Part shown: positions 13,196 to 22,581 of the stretch, piece after piece
How positions within the stretch are numbered: position 1 is the first letter of the stretch
How the letters are laid out: each line of letters starts with the position of its first letter
Translations under genes and position numbers: made by a program
The notes under the pieces: generated by a model
Told to the model about the DNA's origin: nothing
The model's database searches: none
What the model saw: the letters and a program-made list of their open reading frames with translations, nothing else
Source: Syncephalastrum monosporum B8922
Taxonomy: Eukaryota; Mucoromycota; Mucoromycetes; Mucorales; Syncephalastraceae
NCBI GenBank assembly: GCA_000697355.1
Contig: JNEN01001230.1
Span: 62,001 to 126,000, forward strand
DNA: 64,000 bases
Direction of reading: 5' to 3'

Positions 13196-14281
13196 ATGAA
13201 AATTATCCCCATTGGTGTCCTCGAAAACAATTACTCGTATATATTAATCGACGAAAAGACAAAAGAAGCCGCCGTGATAGACCCGTATGTCATACGCCAT
13301 ATATATACTTGTATATATGCTGAGAATATTTGACCCTCGAGAATCAATGAAGGCTGAAGTCGGATTTAAAAAAGTGTAGAGCCCATCAAGATCCTCAACG
13401 TGATCAGCCAAACTGGAGCGAAACTATCTAGGTAAGAGGTAACCTTATTTGTTTGTTTTGTCAATTGTCGAACAACGTTCACTTCTTTTAGTGTCTTGAT
13501 CACGCACCACCACTGGGATCATGCTGGTGGCAACATTGAACTTGTGGGTAAGATGATTTTCCTTTACTGTTCGGCAAAACGGTGTGTGGGATCCGAGTAA
13601 CACAAATGACAGCCAAAAAACCTGGACTGGCTGTGTATGGGGCGGACGCGCGAATCCCAGAAATCAATTACGTCTGCAAGGACCGTGAAGAATTCAAGCT
13701 GGGCTCGCTGGATATTGCCCCGCTTCATACCCCTTGCCATACAAAAGGCCATGTCTGCTATTATGTCAGTGACCCAACCACGAACGAGAAAGCGGTTTTT
13801 ACGGGAGAGTAAGAGAAAAAATTAGTAAGGCCCGTTTTCTTTGTCTGACTGCGTTTTTTGGACTCTTTAGCACACTTTTTGTCGGCGGGATCGGCAAGTT
13901 CTTTGAGGGCGATGCACGCGACATGTACCGGATCCTGTTTCATGTTATTACAAAACTCCCGGACGATACGTGGGTATATTGCGGGCATGAATACACGCGT
14001 AATAATCTTAAGGTAACACCTACTTCGAGAAGACACGCACAACCTCCGCTCATCTGCCGTTTTAGTTTGCCCTCACGGTAGAGCCCCAGAACGAGGCGCT
14101 GATGGCCAAATGGGCGTGGTGTCAAGATAAATCCATTACGGTGCCGTCGACGATCGGCCAGGAGAAAATGTACAACCCGTTTCTGAGAGTCAACGAACAG
14201 GCACTCCAAATTTTTGCAGGCAAAAATGATCCGGTTGAAACACTCGCCACCCTGAGAGAGCTGAAAGACGCCTTCCGATGA
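13196..14281 (+). CDS. GLO2: Hydroxyacylglutathione hydrolase (glyoxalase II), metallo-beta-lactamase fold
   Basis: Six exons: 13196-13284, 13375-13431, 13492-13547, 13613-13808, 13871-14012 and 14066-14281, giving 251 residues, the usual size. The start [19 protein letters not shown] matches the family N-terminus. The metal-binding motif T-H-H-H-W-D-H is at residues 53-59. Further ligands sit in [25 protein letters not shown] and [11 protein letters not shown], all present and intact. The enzyme hydrolyses S-D-lactoylglutathione to glutathione and D-lactate, the second step of methylglyoxal detoxification. No mitochondrial leader is in frame at this start, so it is probably cytosolic. The acceptor of exon 2 (AAG|TGTAGAG) was chosen because it alone restores the conserved DPVEPIKIL. 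Confidence 0.95.
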
Positions 14282-15259
14282 TGACGACCTGGTATCTGAT
14301 CTCTCACGGCTAGATAAACGTGTAATAATGCTCTTTTCATGCCCAAGCCTAGTTCAAACATCACTATTTGTATGCACTCCCTTACCGGTATACCTACTAA
14401 ACCTTCATATGTTTGTCATCGTATCTGTGAACGATATGTATGCATGTGCAAGCTGATATCCTGTGTACGTTGTACTATTGACGCCCTTTGTACAAACATC
14501 TGCCTTTGCTTACTATTTATGTGTATATCATCAACTCACCCCTCCTTTTTTTCCCCTTTTTTGAAGATTTATGTATGTCGAATGTACATATGTGGGGTGG
14601 TGTGAGTGTTTGGTGGATCCATCTGTAGGGCGTTGCTTGTTTGTATATCTGTGTGTGCAGTAGTTTTGTTACAGTACACAGCAACTTACCAATTAAGGAA
14701 ACAAGAGACAGGTTCTATCCGCTCGGTAGATGTTCTTCCTGTGAACGCCGCAATTGAAGGCGAGCGAACACTTGCCTTTTTCTTGATGTCACGTTATCAT
14801 TATTATTAAGCTTTTGATGAGGTAATAGACTACTCAGACGCAACGAAGTCATCTGGAAGCTAGAGCAGACATTATAAAACAGAGGAGGATGTCACTAATA
14901 TAAACTTGAGCATCACAGCAACCATTAGTTGTAAACCGCGCGAGCTGGCATTTAGAATGCTATGTTTGCATTTTACATGTTTTTGTAACTTGCAACACTA
15001 TGTTTTTTATATTGCGACACTTGATATTTCTTTGGCACACTGGCTCCTGAAGCACTCTCGGTACCAAAGCTATCTAGCATTACGGAAAGTCTCTGTGTCT
15101 AAAAATTGAGGGTAGATACACAACAGTTCTGTTTCCGTCGGGATATACCCAAATGTTGTAAAAAGCATTACTCGAATTTCTCCAACTGCTCCATGTGCTT
15201 TGCTTACCATCTCTGCTGCAAGCTAAATGGCGGGTTTATTGGTAAAGCAGACCACTTTT

Positions 15260-15422
15260 CAAACGTGAACGGTACCTGATGTCAATCTTCATCAAGGTCC
15301 TTTTTCCTGTGTTCTTCTATAAATCAGAACCGCATGATAGCAAAGTAGGTCAATGAATCCTCTGAAACGCGAAAAGTATTTGACGTCAATCTTCATCAAG
15401 GTCTTTTTTCTGGCGTTCTGTT
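15260..15422. repeat. Diverged direct repeat of about 55-60 bp containing a CRE-like site
   Basis: Copies at about 15260-15318 and 15364-15422, offset 104 bp, share TCAATCTTCATCAAGGTC exactly and align well on both sides. The right copy contains the perfect palindrome TGACGTCA, a classic ATF/CREB bZIP site; in the left copy the site reads TGATGTCA. Confidence 0.7.
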
Positions 15423-15743
15423 TCCCATTGGCAGACGGATTATATGTAATCGCATGAAAGTTCATTGATATGAGTCTGTCTTATAAAAGGTCTCTTTTAT
15501 CCCACGGCTACTTTCTTCTTTTCTTAACTCTGGTCAAGTCTTTCGCTGGCAGGTACATAAGAAAGGATTATGGTCACAAGTATAAACTAATAAGTGCAGC
15601 ATAGACCACTGCGTCCTCCTCCCAAGTCCCTCTGCCACCGGTTGCCCGCCCCCAGCTGCACCGGTGTGCATGAAAGTAAGTTGTCGCGTCAAGAGTACAT
15701 GGTCTTGGACACCAAGAATGCACAAATTCCTAAGATGCATTCT

Positions 15744-15780
15744 GTACGATACCTGAGTCGGTACGATACCTGAGTCGGTA
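15744..15780. repeat. 17-bp tandem duplication
   Basis: The unit GTACGATACCTGAGTCG is present twice in direct succession (15744-15760 and 15761-15777), followed by three bases of a third copy. No change between the copies, so it is recent or conserved. Confidence 0.85.
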
Positions 15781-15900
15781 GTAGACCAGAAGACCCCAGA
15801 AGGCATCATCTCCTACCGTAGGTAATACGATTTGCCTATCAGATCCCAAGAGATCGTGGCCCAGACCACCAACAGATGGCTTGAAGAAGGCACCACCATT

Positions 15901-16500
15901 CACTAACCTTCTTCTGATGTATACTTGCTCGCAGTCTTCTTCCTCGCCTCTTCTCCTGTCTTCTCCTCCGTTCACGCCTCTTCCTCTCTTCTGCTTGCTT
16001 CCCTCGCGCAAGAAACTTCTTTTTTTTCGCTTTTTCCTCTGCCCGTAAGTGAAACAGATTCATGTCGATACATTGAATATGAGACATTAATACACGTTTC
16101 AGTTTCGATCCTTTTTCGCTTCTCCTTTGCTCTTCTTCTCCGCTACCTCTGCCTTCCTTCTTTCCCGTTTGTGGCCAACTAGCCTAGGCGGTTGGTGGCT
16201 GGAACCACCGTTGAAAACACTCTTATAGACATCTTCCTGCGCCAAATGTCTGCCCCACGTCCATCGGTAAGCGCCTGTGGTTGATACTATGAAACTGAGA
16301 CTCAAAAATGCATTCTGCTGCACAGCTTTGGATGGGGCAGTGGCCAACACGCCATGAGCGTGTATCGACAACCCCGGATCCGGCCGCTTAGGTATGTAGA
16401 ATTAAAATGAAGTGTAGTCCGCGAGAACTGATTTCGGGACGAAAGTTCGTAGGCTAGTTAGAATGATAGTAAACCACGACCACGACTACGTCTACGAATA
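15901..16500 (+). other. Possible unrecognised spliced transcript
   Basis: A strongly CT-rich leader (15925-16035) is followed by three intron-like segments of 58, 59 and 61 nt with good borders: 16045-16102 (GTAAGT...TTTCAG), 16267-16325 (GTAAGC...CACAG) and 16392-16452 (GTATGT...CGTAG). These sizes match confirmed introns elsewhere in the window. No long protein results. Options are a 28-codon frame from an ATG at 16246, or another 28-codon frame from an ATG in the third exon. It could be a small-protein or non-coding transcript, or chance. Confidence 0.3.
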
Positions 16501-16666
16501 GGACCGCTGCCAGCTTGCGCTGCTGGTTTTCCTGTTTGTTTTTGATCTTGCAATCGTGTAGTATAGTACATCAGACTTTATCAGACTTCCTGGAGTACAT
16601 TTTGCTACGTTACTTAGCTATGACATAGGTACAAAATGTATGAGGCAATAAATAATAAGGAGCTCA

Positions 16667-17987
16667 TTAAAATCCGTCGGCAGCAAATTGTAAACCAAGG
16701 GTATTGTTGCCATCTGAAGAGCCTTCGGTATGGTAGATACTCTGAGAAAACTGATCTGTGGGTTTAGAGACAAACACATTCGGCACAGGACTCGGGGGAA
16801 GTGGGGTGTTGATGGCCATATTGAAGAGAGGAGACTGAGACGGCTGCTGTTGCTGCTGCATATGTATGTCCCAATCGTCTGGTTCGTTCCATGGATCACG
16901 CTCGTTGTTGGGGTCTGTGACATAAACGTTTGGTTGCTGCTGCTGCTGTTGTTGTTGCTGCTGTTGCTGCTGCTGCTGTGATTGCTGTCGCGGCGGAGGC
17001 GGTCGTTGAAGCTGGATGAGTGGTTGATTTGAGGACTGTGTAACGTTCGGTTGCTGTTGTGGCATAGGCGCCGCCATCCATGGCTGTGATTGTTCTTGCG
17101 GAGTAAACTGTTGCTGTTGTTGGTGTGATGGTTGCTGTGGCCACGCGAGGCCTCCCATGTCTTTAATGTCGATGCCTTGACGTTCGGCGATCTGTCGTAA
17201 CATAATTTGTTGTTGGAGTTGCATCTTGCGTGTGTCTTCAAACCCTTGCAATAGATTCGAGAAGCTTGTCTGCAAGGCCTGGAACTGGCGCTGTAGATCG
17301 GTCTGTGACAGTTGCAACATGGAAAACACTTGATGGTAATCGCCCGTTTCGCGCTTCAGCAATTCGGAGTCCATGGCCTTCCGTTTGATATCCTTCAGCA
17401 GTTCGGGCTGTCCTCGACGGAACTGTGGATGGAAAAATTCCCAGATTTCATGCTCGCTGCCTCTTTGACCTCGTGCAGACTTGTTCACCTTATGAAATCC
17501 GTACCTAAGCAGATAATGCATTAGAAGGTTGTTCCATCATTGACACGTTGGTGACATACATATTCAGAAGGCGGACAAAGCTAGAGAAGTTGCCATGCTT
17601 AAAATATTCTGGAAGAACAATTTGGGCAAATTTCTTGACGTTGCGAATCAAGAAAGAAGTTCCCGCTGGATTCCAAGAGACCAACGCTTGGAAACGTACA
17701 TCGTCCACAAGACTGATTCTTGTGTCAGCCAGGCATTCTTGCATTCTTGCATTGAACAGCAGACCGGCTTACCTGAATAGCTTCGTGATAAACGAGCTCA
17801 CCGTCTTAGCACTACGGCGAGACGAGGAGGGCGTACTGATTTGAGCCATGGTCGGCTCGTCAGGTAAGAAGCTAGACGCATTAGAGGAAAATGACGCCCG
17901 AGACGCGAATGACGGTGAGGATCCTGTAGACGACAGGGCATCCGAAGGATCCGCCTGTACTTCCAGGTATTCATTAATAGCAGACAT
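16667..17987 (-). CDS. HSF-type DNA-binding transcription factor
   Basis: Three exons, 17987-17773, 17712-17560 and 17504-16667, give 401 residues. The winged-helix HSF domain spans about residues 62-165: SSFITKLFSLVDD, LVSWNPAGTSFLI, VLPEYFKHGNFSSFVR, LNMYGFHKVN and HEIWEFFHPQFRRG. A helical stretch after it (about 195-260; DYHQVFSMLQLSQTDLQRQF onward) fits the HR-A/B trimerisation coiled coil. A Gln-rich tail with an uninterrupted poly-Gln run follows. It should bind inverted nGAAn repeats; whether it is the main heat-shock factor or an Sfl1-like regulator cannot be decided. Oddity: the recognition helix reads FVRLLNMY, with Leu120 where the family nearly always has Gln. Confidence 0.9.
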
Positions 17988-18109
17988 ATGTCAACACGGT
18001 AAGAAGAAGCAAAAAGTTATTAAAGGGTGTGCAAAATGGCATGATCTTTAGAAATGTCTTGGATTTTGTCTCAGATAAAAGAGCAAGGGCCATTTATGGC
18101 AAACGTGTC

Positions 18110-20471
18110 TCACTTGCGCATTTTAGTGGCCCGTCGTTTGCCCGCATCGAGCGCGCGGTCCACCGCTGTCGAAGTCGGATGCAAAATCTGCGTCAAAACG
18201 CATGAGTCCATTGTATCTTTAGTATACTTTGCTAACACGCCCAATTCTTACTTGTAGCACCCGATCGAAATCTGCATCAAGGCTGTTAGCAGCGGTCCGG
18301 ATCTCGTTGAGCTTCTCCTTTTGTTGCTTCCGAAGGCTGTCCATCATTCGTATATTCTTATCTGCGCGATAGGGCTCATACGAAGCCCAGAAATGTCTAA
18401 GGATCTCGTTCGTAGCCGAATGATAGTTCTGAACTTTTGCTTGAAGTTGCGGTGGTAGCCTTGCATCTTTTCATACATATTAGCTTTTTCAGTTGACTGC
18501 TTCCTACCAAAAGTCTGCTCTTACCTGACCCCATCGCCCTTTCATCGTGTCGTACTTTACGCTTGATCGCCTTGGTCAAAGTCAGACAGGCTTTGTCAGC
18601 AACCCTGGGTTTCATGACCGGCTAGAACAATGGGTGAGCTCCTGCGCACATGTGATCTATTTTGGTAAGTTTATGCTGCTTACTTTTGTGAGGTCCGGCT
18701 GCCACTCTTGGAAGGCCGCTTTGAAGCCAGCCAGCAACTCGGTGGCGTCCTAGTTTTCGGAAGATTTCAGCGAACGCTCCTTGCCAAGCAAGAAAAATAT
18801 ACCTTTTCGGTGACTTTAATGGCATCATTCTTTCCACTCTGGCTTTCAAAATACCGCCGGGAGTCTTGAATGTCCAATGTAATCCGTTCAGCCGGTTTTT
18901 CTTCTCTTAGATCGGTGATGTCGATTTCTTTGGTAATATCGTCCTGTTACCATTGGTGTGAGTGAGCGGATGACAAGGCGATTGAATAAAGATGATAAAC
19001 TGACCTCTTCGCGGTCCTTCTTCTTACTGTGGCTATACGGAGTTTTTAGTTAACAGTGATAGATCATACTAACTTGACTTACGATGGTGTCTCCAGAACA
19101 CGCATGGCATGACGATTAAAACGGCGGATCAAGGGTAGTACCTTGGCGTCTTGGCCGGGCCGCATTGTAAAATCAGGCGCATTGCCGCTATCAATGTGGT
19201 CTTCCTGGGTGGCGGTCAAATCGATAGCTCGTTTGATATCCTCCATGCGAAGATCCGGTGCCCTGGAGTTCTCTAGAAAGGAAGTAAAGGGAAGCTTGGA
19301 TGAGAGCAGACCATGGAGCTATCATCCATACCTTCATCTTCCTCTTGCATGCACCTATCAAAGATATCGTCATAGGGAGCCATCTGGGAGCGTGCGCCTG
19401 TTCGGGTTCGATGGAAGAACTCGGACGCCAGGAACCGTTTCCAAAAGTGTTGCTCTGATAACTAAGTCATGGTATGAGTTTCCGCTAGCTGATCGACACG
19501 GGTCGGTGTACCTTATCCGGTACGTTCAAATCATACGCTCGCTTGACTACCAGAAGATATAAGGATTCTCTGGTGAGAAGGCACCTAAATTGCATAATGG
19601 ACATGCTGTATATGAGACATACCAGAGGGAAATTCATTAAAGATATTATGGATGATTTGGCTCGTGAGGGTGTATTTGACATCTGCACCTTCTTGCTGGC
19701 CAGGCATAAGCTCCACCATCTTGGATGATTTGCCCTTTTGTTTTCCTTCGCGTGAAACGGCCGTTTTCTTGAGTTTCTGACGTATCCGTTTGACGTAGGG
19801 ACTTGACCAGAACTCTTCCTCGCTCACCGTCTTCCCTTTCATGACGAGCTCCATGTGCAGCGTGTGCAGTTCTCGGCTGGAGGCCAGGAGCTGCCTGCGC
19901 GTGTTGAACTCCTCCTGTCGCCATGACTGAGGGCTGCCGGGTATAGGGGAAGATCCGGAGGGCGTGCCGGTCATGGGGCTGTTCGACGCGGAGGCAGGCG
20001 TAGAGGCGCGCGAGGGCGAAGAGGTGATATTGGGGGTTTGCATCGTGGCTGGTGAGGCAGGTGTACTAGGCGTTGACGGTGTGCCCGTTGCTGAACGCTG
20101 TCGTACAAGCAGCTCTGTTATTTGTGATTTGATCGCTTCGCGCTCTGTGAGTGCCTTCGGCGACACAAAGTGGAAGGTGTGGTCTTTAGGAGGCGCATTC
20201 TGATCGCTCGCTGGTTTGGCTGAAATCCGTAGCAGCACCTTTGCAGATCCCTCCGGTGTCTGCTGCAGTCCTGATTGTCCGTCTTAATCGACCGGGCGCT
20301 ATCCGATCCATCGAACTTACCTGTAATTTGCTTGTAGTTGAAGGAAGGATTGAGATCCGCCGAACCATTCTGGCGCCAGGCGACCCGCTTTGGAGTCACC
20401 ATCAAGGTGCCTTCCATTTTCTTGTATTTCGCCGTAGCCCGTAGTAGCAGCTGCTCATTGGGTTCCCACAT
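18110..20471 (-). CDS. TFB1: TFIIH core subunit p62 (Tfb1/GTF2H1)
   Basis: Eleven exons: 20471-20321, 20270-19623, 19546-19512, 19461-19332, 19272-19083, 19032-19005 (28 nt), 18943-18803, 18749-18684, 18621-18525, 18466-18252 and 18187-18110. Phases agree throughout, giving 592 residues (yeast 642, human 548). An N-terminal PH-like domain (YKKMEGTLMVTPKRVAWRQ ... DHTFHFVSP) precedes a Ser/Pro/Thr linker. Then come two BSD-type segments: REEFWSSPYVKR-like EEEFWSSPYVKRIR, and EQHFWKRFLASEFFHR. The C-terminal region contains the conserved NYHSATNEILRHFW. The protein scaffolds TFIIH in transcription initiation and nucleotide excision repair and binds acidic activators through the PH domain. The exon 4 acceptor was placed to keep VPDKLSEQHFW in frame. 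Confidence 0.93.
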
Positions 20472-20605
20472 GACGAGTTGAAGAGCAAAGCACTCGAGTT
20501 GCTGCTGTGCCGCGTGTTATACAGCAGTGGGCACAATAAGACTTAGGCCTGGCGCAATCTCAGCAGCCAATAGAAAGGGTCATTAAAAGGTTCCTTGCTT
20601 TACTG

Positions 20606-22228
20606 TCAATCCCATTCATCGTCGCTTTCTTCTTCTTCGTCACTATCCATTACGGCTTTGCGGTGCTTGAGTGCATCTGCTAAACTACTAATGATATCTC
20701 CCTCGACGACCTGTGAAGGTGAAGTGCTTCCTTCCTCAACAAACGCCTCTGCATTGCGCAAGTGACCGCTTTGCTTCAAATGCCCAAACCCACCCGTGCC
20801 TCGTATGGATGCCATCAAGTTCGCTCTTCCGTCCGTGCTATGTATGGAGGTTCTATCTTCTGCAGAGGGTGGAATGGGCGGGGCCGACTGTGGCGGTGGC
20901 GGTGGCGCAGGTGGTGGTGGTGGTGGTGGTGGTGCTGCTGGTGCTGCTGCTGCTGCTTCAGGAGCTGGGTGGATCGCAGTAGGTCGGACAGGTGAAGGGT
21001 GCCGTTCTGGCAGTGGTGGTGGCGATGGCTGCATGTGGTGCGTTGTAGCTGGCATATGCAGCGCAGATGGGTGGTTGGTCTTCGGTGGTTGAGGGGTCAT
21101 GGGCGGCCCCGAGGGCGGCGGCGGAGGTCTTCTATGAGGAGGAGGAGGAGGAGGCGGCGGCGGCGGGCGGGAGGGACGAGCTGCTTGCTGCTTAACGCTG
21201 TGATCCTCCAGAAAGCGATCAATAAAACCCTTATTGCGCGATATCTCGTCTGCGGAGACACCCATAGATTGCAATTGACTTATAATACCCGATGAACTTT
21301 CCTGGTCTTCTTGCACACTAAAGCCTTTACCAGGCGTGAAGCCGACGTGCTCCTTATGTCTACCCGTGATATGAGTCGCCTGTTCATGTTACATAGTGTG
21401 TGCTGCGTATCCTTCTCTCTTCTCCCTTACTTGAAGGCTGAAGGTCCACCGATGGCGGTCTTGTCCACTTTTCTTTTTCTGAGACTTGATCGTATACTGT
21501 GAAATGATGGTAATGTATGCTTGGTCGTGTTACGCTCTACGAACGGGGGGACAGGTACGCTTTCCTGCTGCTGGTGGTGGTTTTCTTTGTTATCATCTTT
21601 TTTTTTTTTTTTTTGATTAACCTCAAAGTCTGTGTTTGATCTAGTGCGGCAGGCGAATGCTTTACTTTACCTTTTAGGGTGATAGTTTCGCGGTAGAGCA
21701 ATTTCTTGAAGAACGAATCTGCTTCAGAGGCTTCGACAAACTCGAGACCAGCCAGGCAGTCCTATGTGCGACAGGTTAGGGGCGTACGAGATACCAGCGG
21801 AAGGGCACTTTTTACATCTGTTTCAAAAGAATAAAAGAAAGGAGCGTCGCGGACGAACTGGAAACCCTTAAAGAGTTCCTGCTCCCAAAGAACACCTCGA
21901 TTGTTCTGTAAAGCACAATGAATTAAGCGGCGGTCAAATCACGATGATTTGCTCATACCTGAATATCCACCAGCCGTATAAAGTAAGAATCCTTTCTGTT
22001 TTTGTCTTTGCATAGAGTGGCTGCTCCCCAGAGATGCGTGTACGACCATCGGGTCGGATCCGGATAGGCTATGAACAAGCGAGCCACAGCCGCCGTCAGT
22101 ATTTTCTACACGGACTGCCATTAGATCCCTTCTTCTTTGCCAACTGAGTCATTGCATCGCACCGATGTCGGAAGGGCTCTGCGCACCCCATCCTTGTCTT
22201 CTTGACTTGGCAGCGTTGCAGAAGGCAT
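20606..22228 (-). CDS. LAS17: WASP/Las17 Arp2/3 activator
   Basis: Six exons: 22228-22163, 22105-21959, 21905-21816, 21761-21671, 21629-21431 and 21359-20606, giving 448 residues. A WH1/EVH1 domain runs over residues 1-131 (LPTSKILTAAVARLFIAYPD, WSYTHLWGAATL, RGVLWEQELFKGF). Next is a basic segment with five Lys (138-142) and the GGPSAFKHKEHVGF block. Long proline runs are followed by a WH2 motif (RANLMASIRGTGGFGHLK) and an acidic end closing in DDEWD. This is the full VCA layout that binds actin and switches on Arp2/3 at endocytic patches and hyphal tips. The five Lys codons are an unbroken A17 tract (21598-21614). The exon 5 start uses CACAG|ACTTTG; the alternative AG directly after the A tract also keeps frame but lacks a pyrimidine tract. 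Confidence 0.93.
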
Positions 22229-22581
22229 GCACGAATAGACCAAATGAACAAAGAAAAAAAAAGACAAGAAAAATAGCAAGTAGGCTATACTCGATGAATG
22301 AATTATTATCACTTTTTTTTTCTGGTCTTTTGCATAAAAGCTGCAAACCCTCGAAAAAAGCCGCCCGTGCCAGCCCTTTCATATTGTCTTCCACCCCTCG
22401 AATATTAGTTCTGTATTTCATCCTTGTACGTCGGCCACACTACAATCGAGAGAAGGGGCCAGCCTTAAGATCAATTTGTTGTCGCAAATTGAATATAGCG
22501 ATATAGAGTGGTCGTGTGCAACTTGAACTTACTTTTCCGTCCTTCTTTCTCTTCTCTACTTTATATCTTTTTCTACTTCCC
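22229..22581. promoter_or_regulatory. Divergent promoter between LAS17 and the Skt5-like gene
   Basis: 353 bp separate the two ATGs. It contains A/T tracts on the LAS17 side and a T/C-rich leader (about 22530-22578) on the Skt5 side. No unambiguous TATA element. Confidence 0.5.

Larger units (their letters stand above)
14282..15900. other. Intergenic with two local duplications
   Basis: AT-rich 3' flank of glyoxalase II. From 15260 it carries a diverged direct repeat of about 55-60 bp and from 15744 a 17-bp tandem duplication, listed separately. No protein frame is convincing. Confidence 0.5.

Noticed and set aside
15730..16087. Minus-strand frames opposite the CT-rich leader
   Set aside because: Mostly Arg/Glu/Lys low complexity caused by the purine-rich complement of the leader.
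16459..16560. Minus-strand stretch reading GSGPIRRRSRGRG before a stop, like an RGG protein tail
   Set aside because: It lies just past the stop of the HSF gene with no upstream exon that could join it; probably chance or an unused alternative 3' end.
22516..22581. Upstream extension of the Skt5-like protein with a hydrophobic stretch
   Set aside because: In frame but it would need a GTG start; the first ATG is at 22582 after a CT-rich leader, so the hydrophobic residues are leader sequence.
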